From positions 1-64,000 of the forward strand of contig NZ_JADMSU010000002.1 of NCBI RefSeq assembly GCF_015561195.1: a stretch of DNA of 64,000 nucleotides. The letters run 5' to 3'. The notes under the pieces were generated by a model, which saw only the letters and a program-made list of their open reading frames with translations, did not search any database and was not told the origin of the DNA. A program made the position numbers and the translations under genes. Below are positions 17,040 to 25,276 of the stretch, piece after piece. The stretch comes from Collinsella aerofaciens. Its GTDB lineage: Bacteria > Actinomycetota > Coriobacteriia > Coriobacteriales > Coriobacteriaceae. Position 1 is the stretch's first letter. Each line of letters begins with the position of its first letter.

Positions 17040-17921
17040 CTACACCTTCTCGGGGACGTACTTGCCCAAGAGGCCGGCAGGCTTGACGAGCAGGACGATG
17101 ATCAGAACACCAAAGACGATGGAGTTGGCAAGGCTCGTGGAAATGTAAGCCTGTGCCATCGCCTCGATGATGCCGATGAGAATGCCACCGACAAAGGCAC
17201 CGGGGATGGAGCCGATACCGCCGAAGACGGCGGCGTCGAAGGCCTTGATGCCAGGCATGGCGCCCGTGGTGGGTTGCAGGACCGGCGAGTAGGAGCACAG
17301 GAGCACACCGGCGATGGCGGCAAGGGCGGAGCCGATGGCAAACGTCATCGAGATGGTACGGTTGACGTTGATGCCCATGAGCTGAGCGGCGGCTTTGTCC
17401 TCGGACACGGCGCGCATGGCTTTGCCCATCTTGGTCTTACCTGTAAAGAACATCAGGCCGGCCATGATAACCAGGCAGGCGACGATGGTGACGAGCGAGA
17501 CGGCGCTTACATTGAACTTGGCCAAGAACTCCGGCACCTGGAAGGTGACGAGCGAAGTGAAGTTCTTGGGCGTGGCGCCCCACAGAAGCTGCGCGGCGTT
17601 CTGCAGGAAGTAAGACACGCCGATGGCCGTGATCAGAACGGCCAGCGGGCCCGCCTGACGCAGCGGCTTGTATGCCAGACCCTCGATGAGAACACCGAGA
17701 ACGGTACAGACCACACAAGAGAGAATTACAGATGCCCAGCCCGGGAGGCCGAGATACGACGTGGCGCAGAACGAGACATAGGCACCGACCATGATAACGT
17801 CGCCGTGAGCGAAGTTCAGCATCTTGGCGATGCCATAGACCATGGTGTAGCCCAACGCGATGATGGCGTAGACGCTGCCCATGGACAGGCCGTTGACCAG
17901 GTATTGGATAAAGACTGTCAT
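17040..17921 (-). CDS. livH: Branched-chain amino acid ABC transporter, permease LivH
   Basis: A 293-residue membrane permease with about eight hydrophobic segments. MTVFIQYLVNGLSMGSVYAI at the N terminus, YGIAKMLNFAHGDVIMVGAY, and the FGGIGSIPGAFVGGILIG segment are characteristic of LivH. The open frame runs upstream to 18014, but the ATG at 17921 follows GGGGGAT at proper spacing and matches the usual family start. It is the first transmembrane gene after the binding-protein gene, separated by 139 bases that carry two hairpins, which may let the binding protein be made in excess. Confidence 0.93.
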   Translation of the reverse strand: MTVFIQYLVNGLSMGSVYAIIALGYTMVYGIAKMLNFAHGDVIMVGAYVSFCATSYLGLPGWASVILSCVVCTVLGVLIEGLAYKPLRQAGPLAVLITAIGVSYFLQNAAQLLWGATPKNFTSLVTFQVPEFLAKFNVSAVSLVTIVACLVIMAGLMFFTGKTKMGKAMRAVSEDKAAAQLMGINVNRTISMTFAIGSALAAIAGVLLCSYSPVLQPTTGAMPGIKAFDAAVFGGIGSIPGAFVGGILIGIIEAMAQAYISTSLANSIVFGVLIIVLLVKPAGLLGKYVPEKV

Positions 17922-17967
17922 GTTCCACATCCCCCTTTCGAATAGGTTTCCAGTTAATGTATGAAAC

Positions 17968-17987
17968 AGGGACGTTACACTGTCCCT
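17968..17987. repeat. Short GGGAC/GTCCC inverted repeat
   Basis: AGGGAC, eight bases, GTCCCT, in the gap between the binding-protein gene and livH. It shares its core with the arms of the larger inverted repeat at 14122-14185. Confidence 0.4.
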
Positions 17988-17997
17988 AGATACCAAG

Positions 17998-18029
17998 CAA
18001 GCAGGGAAGGCCAAAACCTCCCCTGCTTG
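17998..18029. repeat. Intercistronic stem-loop between binding protein and livH
   Basis: CAAGCAGGG at 17998-18006 pairs with CCCTGCTTG at 18021-18029. It lies about 30 bases after the binding-protein stop codon. Without a T run it may act as a partial terminator or message stabiliser that favours the binding-protein message. Confidence 0.6.
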
Positions 18030-18060
18030 GGATCAAAACCGCTCTATGTAAGGCGGCTTA

Positions 18061-19248
18061 TTAGGCCTGTACGTACTTGCCGTCGGTGATGACGTACGCC
18101 GTGGGCTCCTTCTGGACCTGGCCCTTATCGTTCCAGGTGAGCTTGCCGGTCAGACCGTCAACGGTAATCTTGAGCATAGCCTTAGGCAGCTTCTCGGCGA
18201 CCTCGGTCGGGTCGGCGTCGACACCAAGACCGGCCTCCTCGAGGGCCTCGGCCACCGCGTGCACGCCGTCGTAAGCGTCGGCGGCAAACTGGTCCGGAGT
18301 CTCGCCATACTTATCCTTGTAAGCGTTGACGAAGTCGGCGTTCTTCTCGTCGTCGGCGGAGAACGGGGTCATGAGCAGCAGACCCTCGGCAAGAGAGGTG
18401 TCGAAGCCCTCAACGCCCAGGATGCCGTCCATGCCGTCGCAGCCCATCATCTTGACGTCGTAGCCCATGTCCTTGGCGTTCTTGAGCAGGACGGACGCCG
18501 GCGTGTAGTAGATCGGCGCAAAGATCATGGTAGCGCCGGCCTGCTTGGCCTTGGTGAGCTGGTTGGTAAAGCTCGTGGCGGAGTCGTCCTTAAAGGTCTC
18601 CTCGTCAACAATCTCGAGCTTGGATTTAGCGGCCTGAACCTTAAAGGAATCTGCGATGCCCGAAGAATAGGCGTCGCCGGAGTTATAGAACAGCACGAAC
18701 TTCTCGTCCGCATACTTCTGCGCCAGGAACTTGGCAGCGTTGACGCCCTGGTTGGGATCGGTAAAGCAAACCTGGAAGACGCAATCCTTGCCCTTGGTGA
18801 CGTCCTCGGAGGACGCGGACGGAGTGATCATGAACGTCTCGGGGTCGTTACCGCACTCGGCGGCAACGGCAACCGACGCACCCGTGGTGGTCGGGCCGAC
18901 GAGGGCCTGCATGCCCCAGTCGAGCAGGGTGTTAAAGGCGTTGACGGCCTTCTCGCCGTCGGCCTGGTCATCCTCGGCCTTGCTGGCAAGCGGCAGCTCC
19001 TTGGTCGAGAAATCCTTGCAGCCAAGCTCGACACCCTGGGTAACGGACTTGCCGTAGGACGCGTTGGCGCCGGTCAGCGGGCCGATGGTGCCGATCTTAA
19101 ACGAAGCGTCGCCCGAAGCGGAACCGCTGTCGCCGCCGTTGGAGGAGCAGCCAGCTAGAATAGACATCGCCCCCAGACCTGCTGCGCTCGCGATAACGCT
19201 CCTGCGATTCATAACAGGGTTCAATGACTTACCGGTGAGGCTCGACAT
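18061..19248 (-). CDS. Branched-chain amino acid ABC transporter, substrate-binding lipoprotein
   Basis: A 395-residue periplasmic-binding-protein-fold lipoprotein of the LivJ/LivK family. After an N-terminal leader with twin arginines (MNRRSVIAS) comes a lipobox, SILAGCSS, so it should be exported and lipid-anchored to the membrane. The mature part begins KIGTIGPLTGANASYGKSV, the usual ligand-binding start of this family, and contains ALVGPTTTGASVAVA. It delivers amino acids to LivHMGF encoded directly downstream. The ATG at 19248 has AGGAG at good spacing; an internal ATG at codon 13 is possible. It is about 60 to 70 percent similar by eye to the next gene. Confidence 0.93.
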   Translation of the reverse strand: MSSLTGKSLNPVMNRRSVIASAAGLGAMSILAGCSSNGGDSGSASGDASFKIGTIGPLTGANASYGKSVTQGVELGCKDFSTKELPLASKAEDDQADGEKAVNAFNTLLDWGMQALVGPTTTGASVAVAAECGNDPETFMITPSASSEDVTKGKDCVFQVCFTDPNQGVNAAKFLAQKYADEKFVLFYNSGDAYSSGIADSFKVQAAKSKLEIVDEETFKDDSATSFTNQLTKAKQAGATMIFAPIYYTPASVLLKNAKDMGYDVKMMGCDGMDGILGVEGFDTSLAEGLLLMTPFSADDEKNADFVNAYKDKYGETPDQFAADAYDGVHAVAEALEEAGLGVDADPTEVAEKLPKAMLKITVDGLTGKLTWNDKGQVQKEPTAYVITDGKYVQA

Positions 19249-19519
19249 GCGGCTCTCCTCTCAAATCTCGTCGGGTTTCGGTTACCCAACAGGCCATCCT
19301 TCGCCGTGTTCGGCGTTCGCAAAATAGTAGACGCTTTAGTTGAGAAAAGTGGCGATTATTTCAACTTTTCTTTTGTTTTGTCCGTTTATCCATAATTATG
19401 CGTATTTCTATTGGTTTATGCAGTTTAGCCACTTTATTGTGTGAAAGTAATGTTTCCATTCTGTTACAAGCGTCCCTGCCCTGATTAAAACAGCCTCACC
19501 GGTAGCGCTTTATGCGCAC

Positions 19520-20686
19520 TTAGGCGGCGATGTACTTGCCGTCCTGGATCACATAGGCTGTAGCGGGCTTCTCGACTTGGCCCTCGTCGTTCCACGTGAG
19601 CTCGCCCGTCAGGCCCTCGATCTTGATCTTGCGCATGGCCTTGGCAAGATCGCCGGCAATGTCGGCGCCGTCGGCCGTGATGTCGATGTCAGCCTTATCG
19701 ATAGCCTCGACAATCGCATGGACGCAGTCATAGGCATCGGCGGCAAACTGGTTGGGCGTCTCGTCGTAGGCGTCCTTATATGCCTTGACGAAGTCGGCGT
19801 TCTTCTCATCGTCGGCAGAGAACGGGGTCATGAGCAGCACGCCCTCGGCAAGAGAGGTGTCGAAGCCCTCAACGGAGAGCAGGCCGTCCATGCCGTCGGT
19901 GCCCATGAGGGTCATGTCGTAGCCCATGTCCTTGGCGTTCTTGAGCAAAACGGACGCCGGCGTGTAATAGATCGGGGCAAAGATAAGCGTGGCGCCGGCC
20001 TCCTTGGCCTTGGTGAGCTGGTTGGTAAAGCTCGTGGAAGAGTCGTCCTTAAAGGTCTCGGTATCGACGATATCAAGTTTGGACTCCTTGGCCTGCTCGG
20101 CAAAGGCGTCGGCAACACCCGAGCTGTACGTATCGCCGGAGTTGTAAAATAGGGCGATCTTGGCGTCTGCATACTTCTCGGCCAAAAACTTGGCAGCACT
20201 CGCGCCCATGGTGGGGTCGGTAAAGCAAACCTGGAAAACCGTGGTCTTGTCCTTGGTGACGTCGAGGGACGAAGCAGAGGGCGTGACCATGAGCATATCG
20301 TCGGCGATCTCGCCCGAGACAGCGACGGCGGCACCAGTCGTGACGGGGCCGACGAGCGCCTGCATGCCCCAGTCGCACAGGGTATTGAAGGCGTTGATAG
20401 CCTTCTCGCCGTCGGCGACGTCATCCTCGGACTTAAGCGAGAGTTTGAGGTCCTTGGTCGAGAAATCCTTGGCGGCAAGCTTGGCACCCTTCTCGGCCGA
20501 AACGCCATAGGTTGCCGCGGCGCCGGTCAGAGGGCCGATGACACCGATCTTGAAGGTCTTGCCGTCATCGGCGGAGCCGCCGTCCGAGCCACCCGACGAG
20601 CAACCAGCGAGTGCGGCGGTACTGCCGAGCGCCGCAGCGCCGGCGAGAAAGTTCCTACGGCTGAGCGTGCTGTTGATGTTGAACAT
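19520..20686 (-). CDS. Second branched-chain amino acid substrate-binding lipoprotein
   Basis: A 388-residue paralogue of the neighbouring binding protein, with the same KIGVIGPLTGAAATYG start, ALVGPVTTGAAVAVS and long identical blocks such as VLLMTPFSADDEKNADFV. The signal carries SRRNFLAGAAA, a twin-arginine type motif, followed by the lipobox AALAGCSS. It should be a lipid-anchored receptor that shares the LivHMGF permease. A 271-base AT-rich gap separates it from the first paralogue, enough for a separate promoter, so the two receptors may be expressed under different conditions. The ATG is preceded by a GGGGG ribosome site. Confidence 0.92.
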   Translation of the reverse strand: MFNINSTLSRRNFLAGAAALGSTAALAGCSSGGSDGGSADDGKTFKIGVIGPLTGAAATYGVSAEKGAKLAAKDFSTKDLKLSLKSEDDVADGEKAINAFNTLCDWGMQALVGPVTTGAAVAVSGEIADDMLMVTPSASSLDVTKDKTTVFQVCFTDPTMGASAAKFLAEKYADAKIALFYNSGDTYSSGVADAFAEQAKESKLDIVDTETFKDDSSTSFTNQLTKAKEAGATLIFAPIYYTPASVLLKNAKDMGYDMTLMGTDGMDGLLSVEGFDTSLAEGVLLMTPFSADDEKNADFVKAYKDAYDETPNQFAADAYDCVHAIVEAIDKADIDITADGADIAGDLAKAMRKIKIEGLTGELTWNDEGQVEKPATAYVIQDGKYIAA

Positions 20687-20937
20687 GGTGTCCCCCTTTT
20701 TCGCTGGCCGCGGTGCGGCCGTCTTGCGGTACAGGGCAAACCTTATGGCGCAAACGTTGACAGTTTGTTACGGAGTTCCGTTTGTAGCGAGCATGTTTCC
20801 AATGTTTCCGCAGCGTTTCGGGGGTGCCGTTTTGTGCGACTCCTGTTGCTTGGCGAGCACGCGCCCTCGGTTCACGCTAGAATGCACTCAACCTTTAAGC
20901 GGTTAATCCATCCATAAGATGCACGAAGGAGCTATCT

Positions 20938-22281
20938 ATGAGCGAACCCCTGCGCACCGTGAACGTCGGCCTCATCGGTCTGGGAACCGTCGGCGGCGGC
21001 GTGGCCCGCCTGATTAAGAGCCACCACGATGAGTACCTGGCCGCCTACGGCATCGACCTTAAGCTGACCCGCGCCTGCGCGCTTGCCTGGGAGCAGGCTG
21101 AAGCAGCCGGTATTGAGCGCGAGGCCTTTACGAGTGACTGGCATGATGTCGTCACCGACCCAGCCGTCGATATCGTCGTCGAGCTCATCGGAGGCGAGCA
21201 CCCCGCGACCGAGATCTTCACCACCGCCTTCGAGAACGGCAAGCACGTCGTCTCTGCCAACAAGGCCCTGCTGGGCCGTCATGTCGAGACGCTCGCCGAG
21301 AAGGCGCGTGAGTGCGGCGTGCAGATTAAGTGCGAGGCCAGCTGCGGTGGCGGCATCCCCATCGTCAGCACGCTCGAGCACGACCTGGTGGGCAACAAGA
21401 TCCTGACCATCGCCGGCATCCTCAACGGCACCACCAACTATATCCTGTCGCGCATGGACGCCGAGGGCGCCGATTACGCTGACGTGCTCGCCGACGCCCA
21501 GGCCAAGGGCTATGCCGAGGCCGACCCGTCCGCCGATGTCGACGGCTTCGACGCCGCCAGCAAGACGGCCATCCTCGCCTCCATCGGCTTTGGCACCCGC
21601 GTTACCACCGATGATGTGTACCAGCAGGGTATCCGCACCATCGGCGCCGAGGACATCGCCCAGGCCCGCGAGCTCGGCTACACCATTAAGCTGCTCGGCA
21701 TCGCCCGCAACACCGACGCCGGCGTCGATGTTCGCGTGCATCCCACGCTCATCCCGGCAGACCATATGCTTGCCAAGGTCAACGGCGCCATGAATGCCGT
21801 CTACGTGGTAGGCGACGCCGTGGGCGAGACCATGTTCTACGGCGCGGGCGCAGGCTCCTTCCCCACCGCGAGCGCCGTCGTGGGCGATATCCTGTCGCTC
21901 TCCGAGCAGATCAGCCGCGGCGTGGCTCCGCTGCCCGAGATTGAGCCCTATGGCCACAACCTCACCTTTAAGCCCATGGACGAGCTCCAGACCAAGTACT
22001 ATGTGCGCCTGAAGGTCGCCGACCGCGTGGGTGCCCTGTCCGAGACGGTCGACATCTTTGCCAAGCACAACATCTCGATCTCGCTCATCAACCAGGTCGA
22101 GGACGGCAAGTCGGGCGTCAGCGATGCCTGCTCGGTCATCTTCCTGACGCACCGCGCGCTCGAGAAGGACGTCCAGGCTGCCGCCGCCGAGCTTGCCAGC
22201 GTCGACTGCGTGGCCGAGGTCGCCAACGTCCTGCGTATCGAGGACGTCGAGGCCTGGACCGAAGGCGTTATGGCCAACTAA
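20938..22281 (+). CDS. hom: Homoserine dehydrogenase
   Basis: A 447-residue NAD(P)-dependent enzyme that reduces aspartate semialdehyde to homoserine on the way to threonine and methionine. VGLIGLGTVGGGVARL near residues 10-25 is the nucleotide-binding loop; AGILNGTTNYILSRM and GYAEADPSADVDGFDAASK form the substrate site with the catalytic Lys and Asp region. A C-terminal ACT domain begins near YYVRLKVADRVGALSE, predicting feedback inhibition, usually by threonine. The length is typical for the ACT-containing form. AAGGAG stands a few bases before the ATG. A clear terminator follows, so it is probably monocistronic. Confidence 0.97.
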   Translation: MSEPLRTVNVGLIGLGTVGGGVARLIKSHHDEYLAAYGIDLKLTRACALAWEQAEAAGIEREAFTSDWHDVVTDPAVDIVVELIGGEHPATEIFTTAFENGKHVVSANKALLGRHVETLAEKARECGVQIKCEASCGGGIPIVSTLEHDLVGNKILTIAGILNGTTNYILSRMDAEGADYADVLADAQAKGYAEADPSADVDGFDAASKTAILASIGFGTRVTTDDVYQQGIRTIGAEDIAQARELGYTIKLLGIARNTDAGVDVRVHPTLIPADHMLAKVNGAMNAVYVVGDAVGETMFYGAGAGSFPTASAVVGDILSLSEQISRGVAPLPEIEPYGHNLTFKPMDELQTKYYVRLKVADRVGALSETVDIFAKHNISISLINQVEDGKSGVSDACSVIFLTHRALEKDVQAAAAELASVDCVAEVANVLRIEDVEAWTEGVMAN

Positions 22282-22312
22282 CCCAACGCTCGCCTAGCAA
22301 TACGCGCCTTGA

Positions 22313-22346
22313 GGGCTCCCGTCCGATGTGGGGCGGGAGCCCTTTT
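22313..22346 (+). terminator. Terminator after hom
   Basis: GGGCTCCCG, a 12-base loop, CGGGAGCCC, then TTTT. Confidence 0.85.
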
Positions 22347-22495
22347 GTCACCTGCCCTAAGCACAACGGCAGAGCATATTTGCGCGAGCCGCTCATCGGT
22401 AACGCGGGCTACCGTTCACCGATATGCAAACGCGGCCGATTCCGGCTACCGCTACGCTTTGTTGCGAATGTCCGCCCGCGATGAGAGGAAATACC

Positions 22496-23245
22496 ATGTT
22501 GCTCGAGGGCAAGAAAGCAGTCATCACCGGAGGCACGCGCGGTATCGGCTATGCCATCGCCTGCCGTTTTATCGAGGAAGGCGCTGCCGTCACCGTCTTT
22601 GGCTCGCGCCAGGAGACTGCCGACACGGCCGTTGAGAAGCTGGCAGCCGCCTATCCCGACGCCAAGGTCTGGGGTCGCTCCTGCGATCTCACCTCGCTCG
22701 AGGCCGTGACTGAGGCCTTTACGCAGACTGCAGCCGACATGGGCGGCTTGGACACGGTCGTCAACAATGCCGGTATCTCCCAACGTTCACCCCTCTTGGA
22801 CTACACGGCCGAGGAGTTCGCAAAGGTCATGGACCTTAACGTCGTCGCCGTCTTTAATGGCCACCAGGCTGCCGCCAAGATCATGACCGAGGCCGGCCAC
22901 GGCGGCACCATCACTACCACAAGCTCGATGGTCGCCAAGTACGGCCAGCCCTCCGGCGTCGGTTACCCCACGTCCAAGTTTGCCGTCAACGGTATGGTCC
23001 AGTCGCTCTCGCGCGAGCTCGCTCCCATGGGCATCCGCGTCAACGCCGTCGCCCCCGGCGTGACTAAGACCGACATGGTCGCCAACCTGCCCGAAGAGGT
23101 CATCAAGCCCATCATCGCCACCATTCCGCTGGGTCGCATGGGCGAGCCCGAGGATGTCGCCAACGCCTTTGTTTTCCTGGCGAGCGACATGTCCTCCTAT
23201 GTCACGGGCGCCGTGCTCCCCGTCGACGGAGCCGCCCGCTCCTAA
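22496..23245 (+). CDS. SDR-family oxidoreductase, FabG-like
   Basis: A 249-residue short-chain dehydrogenase/reductase. The cofactor motif is TGGTRGIGYAIA near residues 11-22, NNAG follows near 89, and the catalytic Ser with YPTSK (Tyr and Lys) is near 140-157. The C-terminal VTGAVLPVDGA is typical of classical SDRs. Family members include 3-oxoacyl-ACP reductases and many alcohol, steroid and sugar dehydrogenases; without fatty-acid genes nearby the substrate is undetermined. In Collinsella some SDRs act on bile acids, but nothing here identifies it as one. The frame extends 24 codons upstream, but the ATG at 22496 has AGAGG at correct spacing. Confidence 0.88.
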   Translation: MLLEGKKAVITGGTRGIGYAIACRFIEEGAAVTVFGSRQETADTAVEKLAAAYPDAKVWGRSCDLTSLEAVTEAFTQTAADMGGLDTVVNNAGISQRSPLLDYTAEEFAKVMDLNVVAVFNGHQAAAKIMTEAGHGGTITTTSSMVAKYGQPSGVGYPTSKFAVNGMVQSLSRELAPMGIRVNAVAPGVTKTDMVANLPEEVIKPIIATIPLGRMGEPEDVANAFVFLASDMSSYVTGAVLPVDGAARS

Positions 23246-23288
23246 GGAGCCACAAGCTTTGGCTTCAAGCTTCAACATAGCTCAACCA

Positions 23289-23331
23289 AAAAGGCGCGCC
23301 GTCTGAATCAACTGCAGACAGCGCGCCTTCT
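23289..23331 (+). terminator. Terminator after the SDR gene
   Basis: AAGGCGCGC pairs with GCGCGCCTT around an inner GTCTG/CAGAC stem, followed by a short pyrimidine stretch. The symmetry allows action on both strands. Confidence 0.7.
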
Positions 23332-23343
23332 CCTGTTATGAAA

Positions 23344-23516
23344 GGGAAACTATGTCCCAGTATTTCGGATCAGAACGGGGCACGGTTTCCCCCAGGACCT
23401 CCTTGCGGAAACTGCATCCCACTCTGAGCGCCCATTCCGGGACACAGCTTCCCAACGGCCCCCGTTTCGGAAACCACATCCCGTTCCGAGTCTTCAAAGC
23501 GGGACGCGGCTTCCCC
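23344..23516. repeat. Three tandem 47-base hairpin units
   Basis: Units lie at 23344-23393, 23407-23453 and 23469-23516, period about 62 bases. Each has the left arm GGAAACnnnrTCCC, a variable loop of about 15 bases, and the right arm GGGnCrCrGyTTCCC. Arms differ between units yet keep pairing, better with G-U pairs on the minus strand. The array directly follows the 3' end of the antiporter gene. No gene is seen here. Confidence 0.7.
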
Positions 23517-23529
23517 GAGAGAGTATCGA

Positions 23530-25092
23530 CTACTTACCGTCGTCGTTCTCGGCCTCTTCGCGTGCGTAAAGCTCCAGCATGCGGCGGCGGTATTCGCGCA
23601 CGGCGAGCTTGGCGCGCTCCAAGCGGCGACGCTCGCGCGGAGTCAGCTCGGACGGGTCAACCTCATCACCATAGGTCTTATCGGCAAGAAGATGCGCCGC
23701 ATCCACGATGCGGGCATCGATGTGGCCGCTCGCCGCCTCGGCAGAAAGACGCTCGGCAATCGTATCGAGCGTAGGCAGGCCCTCGAATACGCGACCATGG
23801 CCATGCGAAGTCAGCAGCTCATGCTCGCGCGCGAGCAAGCTCGCTAGGTCGTGGTGAGCGCGCAGGATGTCGAGCGCATCGGATGGATGCTCGGCAACCT
23901 CTGCCACGGCGGCGACCGGTGCGGCGTCGACCACGCGGTAGAAGAGCTGCGCGAGCAATGGCATCAAGAACACCGTGATGGCGCCGGCGGCAACCATAAC
24001 CGACGCGATGTCTTGCGACAGCGCACCTGCGTTGACGGCAACGCTCGTCACGGCAACGATGATCGGCAGCGCCGTGGTGCAGTAGAGCGCCACGGTGATG
24101 CGGCCATACGCCGAGACATCGCGCGTCGCAGGACAAATGCTCATAGAGATAAGAATGGGCACGGCACGAATAATCAACAACGCCACGATAAAGCCCGCGA
24201 GCAAGCCCGGGCGCGACGCCACGGCCGTCAGGTCGATCTTTGCGCCCGATACGGTAAAGAACACCGGAATCAAAAAGCCGTAGGCCAGGCCGTCGAGCTT
24301 GGTCTCGAGCGTATGGTTGCCCTCGGGGATGATATAGCGCAGGACAAAGCCGGCGGCAAAAGAACCCAACACGATGTCGAGATCAAAGACGGCCGAGAAC
24401 GCCACGAGCGTGACCAGGATGAGCACCGTCAGGCGCACGAAGGTCTGCGACGTGGTATCGGCGCGCTCCTCAACAAACGCAAAGAAGCGGCTGCCGACGC
24501 GCTTGGAGCGGCTTGGGACCACGGCCAGCAACACGCAAACCACCGCAAACAAGCCAAGGATAACGAGCGTTTGGATGCCAGTGCGGGCAGACAACAGCAC
24601 CGACATGGCGAGCACGGGACCGAGCTCGCCCCAAGTGCCATACGCGAGAATCGAGTCGCCCACGCGCGTGCCGGTGAGCGAGCGCTCACGCATGATGGGC
24701 ACAAGCGTACCGAGCGCCGTCGAAGTGAGGGCAAGCGTCACGGCGATACCGTCGAAATGACTGACTGAGAACCACGGGGTAAAGCGCACGGCAAGCCAGG
24801 CGATACCAAACGTGACGACCCACGTCGCCAAGCCGTAGCGCCCCTCGACGCCCGTGATGCTCTTGGGGTCGATCTCAAAGCCGGCAAGCAGGAACAAAAA
24901 GGCCAGGCCCAGCTCGGACACAAGCGAGACCTCAGCATCTACATGGATGACGCCGAGCATATGGGGTCCCAGCACCGCGCCGAGCACGAGCAAAAAGACC
25001 GTCTCGGGAACGGGTTTTCCGGGAATCGCCGAGGCGATAAAAGGACTCGCAAAGGCCACGAGTGCGATGATGGCGAGCGAAACGAATGCCAT
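23530..25092 (-). CDS. Kef-type cation:proton antiporter
   Basis: A 520-residue membrane protein of the CPA2 sodium/hydrogen exchanger family, with about twelve hydrophobic segments in the first 390 residues. Motifs include FLLVLGAVLGPHMLG in the first helices, LAFLFLLAGFEID, TLALTSTALGTLVPI and the GSFAAGFVLRYI region. It probably exchanges K+ or Na+ for protons across the cytoplasmic membrane. The C-terminal 130 residues are hydrophilic and helical, rich in charged residues, and lack a recognisable TrkA-N nucleotide-binding domain. It is monocistronic, with a divergent promoter region shared with purL and a hairpin array after its stop codon. Confidence 0.88.
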   Translation of the reverse strand: MAFVSLAIIALVAFASPFIASAIPGKPVPETVFLLVLGAVLGPHMLGVIHVDAEVSLVSELGLAFLFLLAGFEIDPKSITGVEGRYGLATWVVTFGIAWLAVRFTPWFSVSHFDGIAVTLALTSTALGTLVPIMRERSLTGTRVGDSILAYGTWGELGPVLAMSVLLSARTGIQTLVILGLFAVVCVLLAVVPSRSKRVGSRFFAFVEERADTTSQTFVRLTVLILVTLVAFSAVFDLDIVLGSFAAGFVLRYIIPEGNHTLETKLDGLAYGFLIPVFFTVSGAKIDLTAVASRPGLLAGFIVALLIIRAVPILISMSICPATRDVSAYGRITVALYCTTALPIIVAVTSVAVNAGALSQDIASVMVAAGAITVFLMPLLAQLFYRVVDAAPVAAVAEVAEHPSDALDILRAHHDLASLLAREHELLTSHGHGRVFEGLPTLDTIAERLSAEAASGHIDARIVDAAHLLADKTYGDEVDPSELTPRERRRLERAKLAVREYRRRMLELYAREEAENDDGK

Positions 25093-25276
25093 GTGATGCC
25101 TTTCTCTTGTTTGCGCTTCACTGTAGCACCCTCGCCGTCCTCAACGCGCCGCGAGCTGTCGTATCATAGTGAGGTTTACAAACATGTGGCTCAAGGCGAC
25201 CGCAGGGCAGACCCCGCAAACCGACCGCTGCCGCATACCGTACCGTACGCCCAACCGATCAGGAAGGCAGGAACCA

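Noticed and set aside
15669-17945. A 758-codon open frame on the plus strand antisense to the liv genes.
   Set aside because: It is rich in Asp, His, Gly and Gln as expected from the antisense of GC-rich genes, has no recognisable motif, and lies opposite four unambiguous liv genes.
23352-23774. A plus-strand frame across the three tandem hairpins.
   Set aside because: It is produced by the hairpin repeats and the antisense of the antiporter gene, and has no ribosome site or family motif.
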